64,000 bases of DNA from Buttiauxella izardii (lineage in GTDB: Bacteria > Pseudomonadota > Gammaproteobacteria > Enterobacterales > Enterobacteriaceae). Shown in pieces: positions 8,631 to 21,065 of the stretch (position 1 is the first letter of the stretch; each line of letters starts with the position of its first letter). The stretch is taken from NCBI RefSeq assembly GCF_003601925.1, contig NZ_QZWH01000015.1:16692-80691 (forward strand), written 5' to 3'. The position numbers were made by a program, and so were the translations under genes. The notes under the pieces are model-generated. The model saw nothing but the letters and a program-made list of their open reading frames with translations, did not search any database and was not told the DNA's origin.

Positions 8631-9833
8631 ATGTTTTATCTTGATACTCTTTCTACCCTTGTTGCTGCAACTCTCGTGTTGTTACTGGGCCGAAAAATGG
8701 TCCACACCGTACCGCTGTTAAAAAAATACACCATTCCTGAACCCGTAGCGGGTGGCTTGTTAATCGCTCTGGCATTGCTGGTCCTCAAAAAAAGCATCGG
8801 CTGGGAATTTGAATTTGATATGAGCCTCAAAGACCCATTGATGCTCGCTTTCTTTGCCACCATCGGCCTGAACGCCAACCTCTCCAGCCTGCGTGCTGGC
8901 GGTAAAGTTGTGGGCATTTTCCTGATTGTGGTGGTGGGTTTGCTGGTCATGCAAAACGCCATTGGTATCGGGATGGCAAGTCTGCTGGGCCTCGATCCGT
9001 TGATGGGTCTGCTGGCCGGTTCGATAACGTTGTCGGGCGGACATGGAACGGGTGCGGCCTGGAGTAAGCTGTTTACTGAGCGCTATGGTTTCCAGAATGC
9101 CACTGAAGTTGCGATGGCTTGCGCAACATTTGGTTTGGTGTTGGGTGGTTTGATTGGCGGGCCAGTGGCGCGTTATCTGGTCAAACACTCATCGACACCT
9201 AATGGCACACCTGAAGATAGCGTTGACCCAACAGCCTTTGAAAAACCAGCGGTCGGGCGAGTGATCACCTCAATGGTAATGATTGAAACCATTGCGATGA
9301 TTGCCATCTGTTTGACTGTCGGCAAATTTGCCGCGCATTTCATTCAGGGCACAGCCTTTGAATTACCGACATTTGTTTGCGTGTTGTTTGTCGGTGTCAT
9401 CCTCAGCAACACACTTTCACTGCTCGGCTTTTATCGGGTTTTCGAACGTGCGGTTTCCGTGTTGGGGAACGTCTGTTTGTCACTGTTCCTCGCCATGGCG
9501 CTGATGAGTTTGAAATTGTGGGAACTGGCTTCACTGGCGTTGCCGATGCTGGCGATCCTGACGGTGCAAACCATCTTTATGGCGCTGTATGCCATTTTCG
9601 TGACGTATCGTTTGATGGGTAAAAACTACGATGCGGCGGTTCTCGCGGCAGGGCACTGTGGTTTTGGCTTAGGTGCTACACCCACGGCAATCGCTAATAT
9701 GCAGGCCATTACCGAGCGCTTTGGCCCGTCGCATATGGCATTCCTGGTGGTTCCGATGGTTGGCGCGTTCTTTATTGATATCGTCAACGCGCTGGTGATC
9801 AAGCTGTACCTGATGTTGCCGCTGTTTGGCTAA
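8631..9833 (+). CDS. gltS: Sodium/glutamate symporter GltS
   Basis: 400 residues, one fewer than E. coli GltS. It is an inner-membrane Na+-coupled glutamate importer of the ESS family. The protein is hydrophobic throughout with a duplicated five-helix fold; the two reentrant loops appear as SITLSGGHGTGAAW (about residues 131-144) and LAAGHCGFGLGATPTAIANMQ, split here, near residue 340. AGGAGC lies eight bases before the ATG. The gene's stop codon abuts the recG stop on the opposite strand with no space between, so termination of the two units must overlap. Confidence 0.97.
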   Translation: MFYLDTLSTLVAATLVLLLGRKMVHTVPLLKKYTIPEPVAGGLLIALALLVLKKSIGWEFEFDMSLKDPLMLAFFATIGLNANLSSLRAGGKVVGIFLIVVVGLLVMQNAIGIGMASLLGLDPLMGLLAGSITLSGGHGTGAAWSKLFTERYGFQNATEVAMACATFGLVLGGLIGGPVARYLVKHSSTPNGTPEDSVDPTAFEKPAVGRVITSMVMIETIAMIAICLTVGKFAAHFIQGTAFELPTFVCVLFVGVILSNTLSLLGFYRVFERAVSVLGNVCLSLFLAMALMSLKLWELASLALPMLAILTVQTIFMALYAIFVTYRLMGKNYDAAVLAAGHCGFGLGATPTAIANMQAITERFGPSHMAFLVVPMVGAFFIDIVNALVIKLYLMLPLFG

Positions 9834-11915
9834 TCAGGCATTTGAATAGCGTTCCGTTTCAGGCATCCAGCGTTCAATGAGCGCGGTTGCCTGTTCCGGA
9901 TAACGTTCATGGATATGGCGCGCAAGGCGCTGTACTTCAGGAATCATCGCCTGATCACGCAGTAAATCAGCGACTTTAAACTCGGCATTCCCCGTCTGGC
10001 GCGTGCCGAGCAATTCCCCCGGTCCACGAATTTCCAAATCCTTTTGTGCAATCACGAAGCCATCATTGCTATCGCGCAACACCTGCAAGCGTAGCTGCGC
10101 CGTTTTCGACAGCGGGGACTTGTAAAGCAACACGCAGTGCGAGGCGACAGCGCCACGGCCCACACGGCCACGGAGCTGGTGGAGTTGCGCCAGGCCGAGT
10201 CGTTCAGGGTTTTCGATAATCATCAGGCTGGCATTCGGCACATCGACACCCACTTCAATAACGGTTGTGGCAATTAACAAATGAATCGAGCCTTCTTTGA
10301 AAGCCTGCATCACAGCCTGCTTTTCCTGTGGCTTCATGCGCCCATGAACCAGGCCGACGTTCAGGTTCGGCAGGGCGGTTTTAAGTTCATCCCACGTCAC
10401 TTCGGCGGCTTGCGCTTCGAGCAATTCTGACTCTTCAATCAGCGTACAAACCCAATACGCCTGGCGACCTTCATTGCTACAAGCTTCACGTACCCGCTCA
10501 ATAATATCGTTACGGCGGGTATCAGGGATCGCGACGGTGGTAACTGGCGTGCGGCCTGGTGGGAGTTCGTCAATGGTCGAAGTATCCAAATCGGCATAGG
10601 CCGTCATCGCCAGCGTGCGCGGAATCGGGGTTGCAGTCATGATCAACTGATGTGGATGGAAGCCTTGAATCTGGCCTTTTTCCCATAGCGCCAGACGCTG
10701 ATGAACACCAAAGCGGTGTTGTTCATCAATGATAACCAACGCAAGTTGCGAGAATTGCACCTGTTCCTGGAAGATCGCGTGCGTTCCTACCACCATCGAT
10801 ACCTGGCCGCTGGCAATCGCGTCCTGTTGGGCAATGCGCGCTTTGCCTTTTTGCTTACCTGCAAGCCAGCCAACTTCAATGCCCAGCGGCGCAAACCACT
10901 GGCGGAAGTTATTGGCATGCTGTTCGGCGAGCAATTCAGTTGGCGCCATCAGGCCCACTTGCTTGCCATGCGCAATCGCGCGTAAAGCGGCGAGAGCGGC
11001 AACCAGTGTTTTACCTGAACCCACATCACCTTGTACCAGGCGCATCATCGGCACATCCAGCGCCAGATCGTGCTCGATTTCCGCGACCACGCGTTCCTGC
11101 GCACCGGTTGGTTTAAACGGCAGGGCGGCTAACAGGCGGTTTTTTAACTCATCATTATTATGCAACGGCAGTGCGTGATAACGCTGTGCGCCCGCACGAA
11201 GCGCGAGCATGCTCAGGTTGTGCGCCAGTAATTCTTCAAGAATTAAGCGCTGTTGCGCGGGATGTTTACCCGTTTCGAGATCGGCTAATTGCATTGATGG
11301 TGGCGGGCGATGCAAGGTGCGCAACGCTTCCGGCAGGCTCATCATTCCTTTGCTCAAATCAGCAGGAAGCAACTCGGCAATGGCGCAGGTATCCAGCAAT
11401 TCCAGAGCCTGGTCGGTGAGTTTGCGCAGAGTTGCCTGGCGAATGCCTTCGGTCGTTGGATACACCGGCGTGAGCGTTTCCTGCAATTCAGGTGTGTTCA
11501 AATCACCCTGAACACGGTACTCCGGGTGAATCATCTCCGGACCGTGCGTGCCACGCTTTGCTTCGCCATAAGCAAGCACACGCTTGCCCGCAGCAAGGCT
11601 GTTTTTCATTGCTGCGTTGAAGTTGAAAAACCGCATGGTCAGGATGCCAGTGCCATCTGAAATCTGACAGGTCATCATACGGCGACGGCCAAAACTGATA
11701 TTACAGTTCAGCACTTCACCTTCCACCGTGGCGTAAATGCCCGGCAGCAGGTCGTTAATTGGGTAGAGTTGGGTGCGGTCTTCGTAGCGCAAAGGCAGAT
11801 GAAGCAGGAGATCCTGAATGGTGTACAGGCCAATTTTGGCCAGTTTGCCGCTCTGGCTGGCGCCCACTCCGGCAAGCGTGCTTAACGGTATGGCATCCAG
11901 CAAACGGCCTTTCAT
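9834..11915 (-). CDS. recG: ATP-dependent DNA helicase RecG
   Basis: 693 residues, identical to E. coli RecG. RecG is a monomeric superfamily 2 translocase that remodels stalled forks, D-loops and R-loops. In order: the N-terminal wedge domain with an OB fold (about residues 60-150), the helicase core with Walker A GDVGSGKT near residue 300 and motif II DEQHRFG near 398, motif VI QLRGRVGRG near 605, and the C-terminal hook. It is the last gene of gmk-rpoZ-spoT-trmH-recG, four bases after trmH. Confidence 0.98.
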   Translation of the reverse strand: MKGRLLDAIPLSTLAGVGASQSGKLAKIGLYTIQDLLLHLPLRYEDRTQLYPINDLLPGIYATVEGEVLNCNISFGRRRMMTCQISDGTGILTMRFFNFNAAMKNSLAAGKRVLAYGEAKRGTHGPEMIHPEYRVQGDLNTPELQETLTPVYPTTEGIRQATLRKLTDQALELLDTCAIAELLPADLSKGMMSLPEALRTLHRPPPSMQLADLETGKHPAQQRLILEELLAHNLSMLALRAGAQRYHALPLHNNDELKNRLLAALPFKPTGAQERVVAEIEHDLALDVPMMRLVQGDVGSGKTLVAALAALRAIAHGKQVGLMAPTELLAEQHANNFRQWFAPLGIEVGWLAGKQKGKARIAQQDAIASGQVSMVVGTHAIFQEQVQFSQLALVIIDEQHRFGVHQRLALWEKGQIQGFHPHQLIMTATPIPRTLAMTAYADLDTSTIDELPPGRTPVTTVAIPDTRRNDIIERVREACSNEGRQAYWVCTLIEESELLEAQAAEVTWDELKTALPNLNVGLVHGRMKPQEKQAVMQAFKEGSIHLLIATTVIEVGVDVPNASLMIIENPERLGLAQLHQLRGRVGRGAVASHCVLLYKSPLSKTAQLRLQVLRDSNDGFVIAQKDLEIRGPGELLGTRQTGNAEFKVADLLRDQAMIPEVQRLARHIHERYPEQATALIERWMPETERYSNA

Positions 11916-11919
11916 TCAG

Positions 11920-12609
11920 CTACTCCGCAGATTGCATTGTGGCCCACCATGCGGCATCAGCTTCTATCTCACCTTGCTGATTCACATGCGGGTAGGGCAA
12001 ACCTTTACGACGAGAAACGCGAGCCAGTACCGGATAGCCGCCTTCAAACAGCAGACGCTGTTGTTCGGATTCCGGCAGAGTACTGTTTTCGCGTTGATAC
12101 ATCCCGGCGTTTTGGCGCTGGCGCTGCGCTTCATAAAGAATAAGCGCGGAAGCGACGGAAACATTGAGCGATTGCACCATACCAACCATTGGAATAATGA
12201 TGTCCTGGTCTGCCAGCGCTAACGCTTCCTGAGTAATACCGGTTTTTTCCTGACCCATCAAAATGCAGGTCGGGCGGGTGTAATCAATTTCGCGGAAATC
12301 GACGGCTTTATCGGAAAGGTTGGTGGCGAGGATTTGCATCCCGCTGCTTTTAAGGTGACTTACGGCATCACTAATCTGGCGATGCGTTTTTACCTCAACC
12401 CAGGAGTTACTTCCCGCAGCAGAAGAGGCCATGGTGCGCATGCGGTTACCCGGCCAGACTGCGTGAACTTCGTGGACGCCCACGGCATCAGCGGTACGAA
12501 TAATCGCCGAGACGTTATGAGGTTTATGGACTTGTTCCATGCAGACGGTCAGGTCAGGCTGACGCCTGGCAAGCATCTCGCAAATACGCGCATAACGTTG
12601 AGGGTTCAT
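11920..12609 (-). CDS. trmH: tRNA (guanosine(18)-2'-O)-methyltransferase TrmH
   Basis: 229 residues, as in E. coli (SpoU). It makes the 2'-O-methylguanosine at position 18 of the tRNA D loop using S-adenosylmethionine. The SPOUT knot motifs are visible: the N-terminal HKPHNVSAIIRTADAVG, GQEKTGI near residue 124, and the C-terminal knot SLNVSVASALILYEAQRQR. The ATG at 12609 gives MNPQRYARICEML like its relatives; an in-frame upstream codon at 12645 would extend into the end of spoT and is rejected. Gaps to spoT and recG are four bases each. Confidence 0.96.
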   Translation of the reverse strand: MNPQRYARICEMLARRQPDLTVCMEQVHKPHNVSAIIRTADAVGVHEVHAVWPGNRMRTMASSAAGSNSWVEVKTHRQISDAVSHLKSSGMQILATNLSDKAVDFREIDYTRPTCILMGQEKTGITQEALALADQDIIIPMVGMVQSLNVSVASALILYEAQRQRQNAGMYQRENSTLPESEQQRLLFEGGYPVLARVSRRKGLPYPHVNQQGEIEADAAWWATMQSAE

Positions 12610-12613
12610 AACA

Positions 12614-14725
12614 CTAGTTTCGGTTGCGGGTAACTTTAATGACATCCGGCATTACGCGAATCTTGCGCATAACATTAGCCAGATGAACACGATCGCGAGC
12701 GGATAAACGAATGAACGCGCTATAGACGCGGCCATCTTTTTCTTCAGTATTCAGGCTGTGGATATTGGAACCGGCAGTGTTGATTGCCGCCGTCAGGTTA
12801 GCCAACGCACCCTGATGGTTGAACATATCCACTTTGATTTCCGTAAGGAATTCCTGCTCAGTCTCTTTATCCCACTCGACCGCCATAAACTTCTCGGCTT
12901 CTTTTTGGTAGCCACGGATATTACGGCAGGATTCGTGGTGGATAACCAACCCTTTGCCAGGGCTGACGTGAGCCACAATTGGGTCACCAGGAATTGGACG
13001 GCAACACTTAGCGAAGGTAATCAACACGCCATCAGCGCCTTTGATAGGCAAATGGCTGTGTGCCGGTGTATTTCCTTGCGCAATGACCGATGATTCACCT
13101 TGCAGATTCTTTGCCACCACCACACTCATGGCGTTACCTAAACCAATTTCAGCCAGCAAATCGTCAAGCGTGGCGAGCTTCATACGCTCAAGCTCACGTT
13201 GAATATTTTCTGGCGGAACTTCGGCGAGCTTGCGACTGCCACCTAACGCATGGTTAAGCAGACGGCGACCCAGGCTGACGGAGTCGTCTCGCTTGAGGTT
13301 TTTCAGCATCTGGCGGATTTTGGCGCGCGCTTTCGAGCTCACAACAAAGTTCAGCCAGGCTGCGTTCGGGCGAGCGCCTGGTGCGGTAATAATTTCGATT
13401 GTCTGGCCGCTGCTAAGCGACTGAGACAGCGGATAGGGCTGGCGGTCGACACGTGCGCCAACGCAGGCGTGGCCGATGTCGGTGTGAACTGCGTATGCGA
13501 AATCGACTGGTGTAGCGCCCGCAGGCAGTTCGACAATGCGCCCTTCCGGGGTGAAAACGTAAATCTCATCCGGGAACAGATCGGATTTTACGCTCTCGAT
13601 AAATTCAAATGAGCTACCGGCGCTTTGCTGTAATTCCAGCAAACTTTGCATCCAGCGCTGGGCGCGGATTTGTGCGGTAGTGCCACTTTCACCTTGCTCT
13701 TTATAAGCCCAGTGCGCGGCGACCCCCATCTCTGCCATTTGATCCATGTCTTCGGTACGGATTTGCACTTCAACTGGCACACCGTGTGGGCCAATCATTG
13801 AAGTATGCAGGGATTGATATCCGTTCGCTTTTGGAATGGCAATATAGTCTTTAACACGCCCAGGACGCGGCTTGTAGAGGCTATGCATCTGCCCAAGCAC
13901 GCGATAACAGGTATCCATATCGTGGACAATAACGCGGAAGGCGTAGATATCCATAATCGAGTGGAAACGCTGCTCTTTGAGCGTCATTTTGCAGTAGATG
14001 GAGTAAAGGTGTTTTTCGCGACCACTGACGCGGCAAGGAATGCCCGCCTCCTGCAAACGCCCGTCGATTTCCGAGAGGATTTTTTGAATCATCTCTTTAC
14101 GGTTACCACGTGCTGCTTTCACGACTTCTTTAATGACGCGATAGCGGTTCGGGTAAAGCGCTTCAAAGCCCAGCTCTTCAAGCTCAGTTTTCAGGTGATG
14201 AATACCAAGACGGTGTGCCAGAGGGCTATAAATTTCGAGGGTTTCGCGAGCAATGCGACGGCGCTTATCAGGGCGCAAAGCCCCGAGTGTGCGCATGTTA
14301 TGCGTACGGTCGGCGAGTTTGATCAGAATGACGCGGATGTCTTGCACCATCGCCATGATCATTTTGCGGAAGTTTTCAGCCTGAGCTTCTTTCTTATCGC
14401 GGAATTTCAGTTTGTCGAGCTTAGATACCCCTTCCACCAGTTCGGCAACGCTTTTGCCAAACAGCTGTTCCATATCCTGGTAGGTGGCAGGGGTGTCTTC
14501 AATCACATCATGCAACAGCGCGGCCATCAGCGTTTCGTAGTCGAGTTTCATCTCGGCCAGAATGCAAGCAACAGCGACTGGATGGGTGATATAGGGTTCA
14601 CCACTTGAACGTGCTTGTCCCTCGTGAGCATCACGCGCAACAAGGTATGCTTGCCGAAGTCGCTTTATCTGCTCCTCGGGCAAGTATTGTTGAATCAGTT
14701 GATTCAGGCTTTCAAACAGATACAA
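12614..14725 (-). CDS. spoT: Bifunctional (p)ppGpp synthase/hydrolase SpoT
   Basis: 703 residues (E. coli 702). SpoT is the main ppGpp hydrolase and a weak synthetase that responds to carbon, fatty-acid, iron and phosphate limitation. Domains in order: HD hydrolase (HPVAVACIL, then ALLHDVIEDTPATY near residues 68-81), synthetase fold (RFHSIMDIYAFRVIV near residue 255), TGS domain (VFTPEGRIVELPAGATPVDF from about 389), linker with conserved cysteines (FAKCCRPIPGD near 585), and C-terminal ACT domain (LTEIKVDMFNHQGALANLT). The hydrolase residues are intact. It lies 18 bases after rpoZ. Confidence 0.98.
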   Translation of the reverse strand: MYLFESLNQLIQQYLPEEQIKRLRQAYLVARDAHEGQARSSGEPYITHPVAVACILAEMKLDYETLMAALLHDVIEDTPATYQDMEQLFGKSVAELVEGVSKLDKLKFRDKKEAQAENFRKMIMAMVQDIRVILIKLADRTHNMRTLGALRPDKRRRIARETLEIYSPLAHRLGIHHLKTELEELGFEALYPNRYRVIKEVVKAARGNRKEMIQKILSEIDGRLQEAGIPCRVSGREKHLYSIYCKMTLKEQRFHSIMDIYAFRVIVHDMDTCYRVLGQMHSLYKPRPGRVKDYIAIPKANGYQSLHTSMIGPHGVPVEVQIRTEDMDQMAEMGVAAHWAYKEQGESGTTAQIRAQRWMQSLLELQQSAGSSFEFIESVKSDLFPDEIYVFTPEGRIVELPAGATPVDFAYAVHTDIGHACVGARVDRQPYPLSQSLSSGQTIEIITAPGARPNAAWLNFVVSSKARAKIRQMLKNLKRDDSVSLGRRLLNHALGGSRKLAEVPPENIQRELERMKLATLDDLLAEIGLGNAMSVVVAKNLQGESSVIAQGNTPAHSHLPIKGADGVLITFAKCCRPIPGDPIVAHVSPGKGLVIHHESCRNIRGYQKEAEKFMAVEWDKETEQEFLTEIKVDMFNHQGALANLTAAINTAGSNIHSLNTEEKDGRVYSAFIRLSARDRVHLANVMRKIRVMPDVIKVTRNRN

Positions 14726-14743
14726 GGGCTACCCGCAGGCTAA

Positions 14744-15019
14744 TTAACGACGACCTTCAGCAATAGCGGTAACGGCCTGCAGTTCTGCGGCTTCCTGCTC
14801 TTGCTGTTCCTGGCGATCACGAACATCGAGAATCTGGTTGGTGATCAAACCTTCTTCGATTTCGCGCAGTGCGATTACAGTCGTTTTGTCGTTTTCTTCA
14901 GGCACCAGTGGATCTTTACCACCAGTTTGCATCTGACGAGCGCGACGTGCGGCGACCAGAACCAGGTCAAAACGGTTACCAATTTTCTCAACAGCGTCCT
15001 GAACAGTTACGCGTGCCAT
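14744..15019 (-). CDS. rpoZ: RNA polymerase omega subunit
   Basis: 91 residues, the standard length. Omega aids folding of the beta' subunit and contributes to ppGpp binding site 1 of RNA polymerase, which fits its position between gmk and spoT. The sequence starts [20 protein letters not shown] and contains the conserved ARRARQM segment. It is 54 bases after gmk. Confidence 0.98.
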   Translation of the reverse strand: MARVTVQDAVEKIGNRFDLVLVAARRARQMQTGGKDPLVPEENDKTTVIALREIEEGLITNQILDVRDRQEQQEQEAAELQAVTAIAEGRR

Positions 15020-15073
15020 AATTAAAATGCTCCACAGATGAAGAAATGACTGGGCATGATACTGAAACTGGGC

Positions 15074-15781
<708 letters not shown>

Positions 15782-15939
15782 TCATGCCCATCGGCAATAT
15801 TTCTGCCATTTTGCGTAATGCTTTCCAAAGAACACATCGTGTTGCTGCAACAAATTAACTTCCTCTGAAAACCTCTCGCATTCTGATTAATCGCCATTCG
15901 TCATGTTCACTTCCTGGCGTTATACCTCTCTGCGTTTGA

Positions 15940-18254
<2,315 letters not shown>

Positions 18255-18462
18255 TGATACCCCCAGTAAGTAGCTTGAGAGGGTAACGTTTTGTGAACGA
18301 TGTCACGATTGAGATTTTCTAAAGCGATGTGATTTGGGTTAGTTTTACTAATGAATAAATGAGTGCTTTCCCATTATTGCATGGGGATGTGTTGGTTTTT
18401 TTGTTTTGAAATGGATTAATAAAACTATGGTTAAAGTGATTGTGAATTATCGCTGGAAGTAA

Positions 18463-18484
18463 AAAGCCCGCAGACACGGGCTTT
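18463..18484 (-). terminator. Intrinsic terminator of yicC
   Basis: AAAGCCCG and CGGGCTTT form an 8-bp stem around CAGACA. In the minus direction, the direction of yicC, the stem is followed by TTTTT. It begins 19 bases after the yicC stop. Confidence 0.87.
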
Positions 18485-18502
18485 GATGCTCAAAGCGGAA
18501 CA

Positions 18503-19366
18503 TTACTCGATGTTCTGAATCTGCTCGCGCATTTGCTCAATCAGGACTTTCAGCTCAATGGCTGAATTGGTGACATCTGAATTGATAGATTTTGACGCCA
18601 GTGTGTTCGACTCGCGGTTGAACTCCTGCATCATGAAGTCGAGGCGGCGGCCAACGGCTTCTTTTTTCTTCAGAATGTTGTAAGTCTCTTTAACGTGAGC
18701 TTCCAGGCGGTCAAGCTCTTCAGCGACGTCGACACGCTGAGCCATTAGCACCAGCTCTTGCTCAAGGCGGTTATTTTCAAGCTGAACCTGAGCATCTTCG
18801 AGTTTGGCTACCAAACGCTCGCGCTGCCATTTCAGAACTTCTGGCATTTGTGAACGAACTTTAATGACTTCACCGCTCACACCTTCGAGGCGCTGCTCGA
18901 TAAGTTGTTTAAGTGCCTGGCCTTCTGTTTCACGCGCAATAATGAAGTCGTCCAGCGCGCCGTCGAGGGCTGCAAGAATTTCAGCAGTGATAGCATCGAG
19001 ATCCTGCTCTTGAGCAGACATCACGCCAGGCCAGCGCAGAATATCAACCGGGTTGATTTCGCCTTCGTCGCTTTGCATTTTTACCCAATTCGCTGCTTCA
19101 ACCAGCTGTTTAGCCAGTTTTTCATTGAGCAGCAAAGAGCTTTGAGAGCGAGCATCTGGCTCGAAACGCAGGTTACATTCGATTTTCCCACGGGTTAAGC
19201 GGGTACGAATACGTTCGCGTGCCACTGGTTCGAGGCTACGGAATTGTTCCGGCATGCGGATGTAAGTTTCGAGATAACGTTGGTTTACCGAACGTAACTC
19301 CCAGGAGGCGCTGCCCCATTCGCCTTTAACTTCACGTCGGGCATAGGCGGTCATACTGCGGATCAT
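18503..19366 (-). CDS. yicC: YicC endoribonuclease family protein
   Basis: 287 residues from the ATG at 19366, identical in length to E. coli YicC. The family has recently been recognised as endoribonucleases; in E. coli YicC affects decay of the sRNA RyhB. The N-terminal family domain starts MIRSMTAYARRE and continues with SVNQRYLETYIRMPEQFRSL, split by eye. The C-terminal domain carries AEELDRLEAHVKE and the highly conserved GRRLDFMMQEFNRESNTL. A longer open frame upstream to 19534 overlaps rph on the other strand and is rejected. Divergent from rph. Confidence 0.95.
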   Translation of the reverse strand: MIRSMTAYARREVKGEWGSASWELRSVNQRYLETYIRMPEQFRSLEPVARERIRTRLTRGKIECNLRFEPDARSQSSLLLNEKLAKQLVEAANWVKMQSDEGEINPVDILRWPGVMSAQEQDLDAITAEILAALDGALDDFIIARETEGQALKQLIEQRLEGVSGEVIKVRSQMPEVLKWQRERLVAKLEDAQVQLENNRLEQELVLMAQRVDVAEELDRLEAHVKETYNILKKKEAVGRRLDFMMQEFNRESNTLASKSINSDVTNSAIELKVLIEQMREQIQNIE

Positions 19367-19449
19367 ATTTCGTAACCGTATTCTGTTATAGATGTGGGGA
19401 TTATAGCCATGCCTGGACTTGCAGGATAGGAATAAGCGAGCGAAGTCCG

Positions 19450-19455
19450 TATAAT
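19450..19455 (+). promoter_or_regulatory. -10 element of the rph-pyrE promoter (candidate)
   Basis: TATAAT lies 35 bases upstream of the rph ATG. No good -35 is visible at 16-18 bases, so the assignment rests on the -10 and the position. Confidence 0.5.
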
Positions 19456-19490
19456 GCGCAGCCACATTCGTTTTAGCCGGAGATAACCCC

Positions 19491-20207
19491 ATGCGTCCAT
19501 CAGGTCGTAGCGCCGAACAAGTGCGCCCAGTCACCCTGACCCGTAATTACACCAAACACGCAGAAGGCTCCGTGCTGGTCGAGTTCGGCGATACCAAAGT
19601 GCTTTGCACCGCCACCGTTGAAGAAGGCGTGCCGCGTTTTCTGAAAGGCCAGGGGCAAGGTTGGATCACCGCTGAATATGGCATGCTGCCGCGTGCGACC
19701 CATAGCCGTAACGCTCGCGAAGCGGCAAAAGGTAAGCAGGGCGGTCGTACTCTTGAGATTCAACGCCTGATTGCTCGATCTCTGCGTGCTGCAGTGGATT
19801 TGAAAGTGCTCGGCGAGTACACCATCACGCTGGACTGCGATGTTTTGCAGGCAGATGGTGGCACACGTACTGCGTCTATTACCGGCGCTTGTGTTGCTCT
19901 GGCTGATGCACTGAACAAGCTGGTGGCTAGCGGCAAAATGAAAACCAATCCGATGAAAGGCATGGTTGCGGCGGTATCAGTCGGTATCGTTAAAGGCGAA
20001 GCGCTGTGCGATCTGGAATATGTTGAAGATTCCGCGGCAGAAACCGACATGAACGTCGTGATGATGGAAGATGGCCGCATGATTGAGGTTCAGGGCACCG
20101 CTGAGGGCGAGCCGTTCTCCCACGAAGAGTTGTTGGCGCTACTGGCGCTGGCGCGAGGGGGAATTGAATCGATCGTAACGGCGCAGAAGGCGGCGTTAGA
20201 GAATTAA
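19491..20207 (+). CDS. rph: RNase PH
   Basis: 238 residues and intact, unlike E. coli K-12 MG1655 whose rph is frameshifted. RNase PH is a phosphorolytic 3'-5' exoribonuclease that trims tRNA precursors and structured RNA. Recognisable stretches are [19 protein letters not shown] at the N-terminus, the RNA-binding arginines in [20 protein letters not shown] (residues 69-88), and the phosphate-binding [11 protein letters not shown] near residue 124. GGAGA lies seven bases before the ATG. Its stop is only six bases from the attenuator stem, so translation of rph is positioned to control transcription into pyrE. Confidence 0.98.
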   Translation: MRPSGRSAEQVRPVTLTRNYTKHAEGSVLVEFGDTKVLCTATVEEGVPRFLKGQGQGWITAEYGMLPRATHSRNAREAAKGKQGGRTLEIQRLIARSLRAAVDLKVLGEYTITLDCDVLQADGGTRTASITGACVALADALNKLVASGKMKTNPMKGMVAAVSVGIVKGEALCDLEYVEDSAAETDMNVVMMEDGRMIEVQGTAEGEPFSHEELLALLALARGGIESIVTAQKAALEN

Positions 20208-20212
20208 TTTTA

Positions 20213-20238
20213 GGCGACTCGGTGAGTCGCCTTTTTTA
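20213..20238 (+). terminator. pyrE attenuator
   Basis: GGCGACTC (20213-20220) and GAGTCGCC (20224-20231) form a perfect 8-bp stem followed by TTTTTT. It starts six bases after the rph stop. In enteric bacteria the ribosome translating the end of rph prevents this hairpin from forming when UTP is low and RNA polymerase pauses, which lets transcription continue into pyrE. Confidence 0.9.
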
Positions 20239-20361
20239 TACCCTTCATACTTCAAGCTGCATCTTTGTTGGCTGCGTTTGCTCGCCCGAATCACTTACTT
20301 ATGTAAGCTCATCGGGACTTGCTCTCTTGCCGCCGCGATGCAACTCGAATTATTTTGGGTA
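20239..20361. repeat. 123-bp palindromic intergenic repeat (MITE-like)
   Basis: The element runs from TACCC to GGGTA. Long imperfect arms are visible: TTCAAGCTGCATC near the left end against GATGCAACTCGAA near the right end, and ACTTACTTATGTAAGC in the centre. Sequences of this shape and wording are scattered in intergenic DNA of Yersinia, Serratia, Klebsiella and relatives (ERIC/YPAL-like families, named from memory). It lies in the transcribed leader between the attenuator and the pyrE ribosome binding site and can fold into one large hairpin in RNA. Confidence 0.82.
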
Positions 20362-20393
20362 AATGTCTAAATGAAATTTATAGGAGCAAATCC

Positions 20394-21035
20394 ATGAAAC
20401 CGTATCAGCGCCAGTTTATTGAGTTTGCGCTTAACAAGCAGGTACTGAAGTTCGGCGAATTTACACTGAAGTCCGGGCGCACCAGTCCTTACTTCTTTAA
20501 CGCTGGACTCTTTAATACCGGGCGCGACCTGGCTCTGCTAGGCCGTTTTTATGCCGCCGCGTTAGTGGATTCAGGTATTGAGTTTGATTTGCTGTTTGGG
20601 CCGGCTTACAAAGGCATCCCAATTGCGACAACCACGGCGGTGGCATTGGCTGAGCATCATGAGCTTGATTTACCGTATTGCTTCAACCGCAAAGAAGCAA
20701 AGGATCACGGTGAAGGTGGCAACCTGGTCGGCAGCGCGCTGCAAGGGCGTGTGATGCTGGTGGATGATGTTATCACCGCAGGTACAGCAATCCGTGAATC
20801 AATGGAAATCATTGCTGCGAACAACGCATCACTCGCCGGCGTGCTGATTTCACTGGATCGCCAGGAACGTGGTCGCGGCGAAATTTCTGCCATTCAGGAA
20901 GTGGAACGTGACTATCAGTGCAAAGTGATTTCAATCATTACTTTGAAAGACCTGATTGAATATCTGGAAGAAAAACCTGAAATGACCGGGCATTTAGTTG
21001 CCGTGCAGGAATACCGTACTCAGTACGGCGTATAA
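20394..21035 (+). CDS. pyrE: Orotate phosphoribosyltransferase
   Basis: 213 residues from the ATG at 20394 with AGGAGC seven bases upstream; the E. coli length. PyrE joins orotate to PRPP to make OMP in pyrimidine synthesis. The PRPP-binding loop is [16 protein letters not shown] (about residues 120-135), with the catalytic flexible loop [13 protein letters not shown] near residue 99. An upstream in-frame start at 20319 would lie within the palindromic repeat and is rejected. Expression should depend on the attenuator just after rph. Confidence 0.98.
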   Translation: MKPYQRQFIEFALNKQVLKFGEFTLKSGRTSPYFFNAGLFNTGRDLALLGRFYAAALVDSGIEFDLLFGPAYKGIPIATTTAVALAEHHELDLPYCFNRKEAKDHGEGGNLVGSALQGRVMLVDDVITAGTAIRESMEIIAANNASLAGVLISLDRQERGRGEISAIQEVERDYQCKVISIITLKDLIEYLEEKPEMTGHLVAVQEYRTQYGV

Positions 21036-21037
21036 GA

Positions 21038-21062
21038 AAAAGGGCCTTTCAAAGGCCCTTTT
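21038..21062. terminator. Bidirectional terminator between pyrE and slmA
   Basis: AAAAGGGCCTTT and AAAGGCCCTTTT form a 12-bp stem with a one-base nominal loop (real loop a few bases). The A and T tracts on the two sides allow it to serve both convergent genes. Confidence 0.88.
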
Positions 21063-21065
21063 CAA

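Noticed and set aside
13805..14608. Long open frame antisense to spoT
   Set aside because: It lies wholly within the conserved spoT coding sequence and has no promoter or ribosome site.
18255..18462. Possible small gene between yicG and the yicC terminator
   Set aside because: Only short frames without ribosome sites are present; the stretch is AT-rich promoter-like DNA for yicG.
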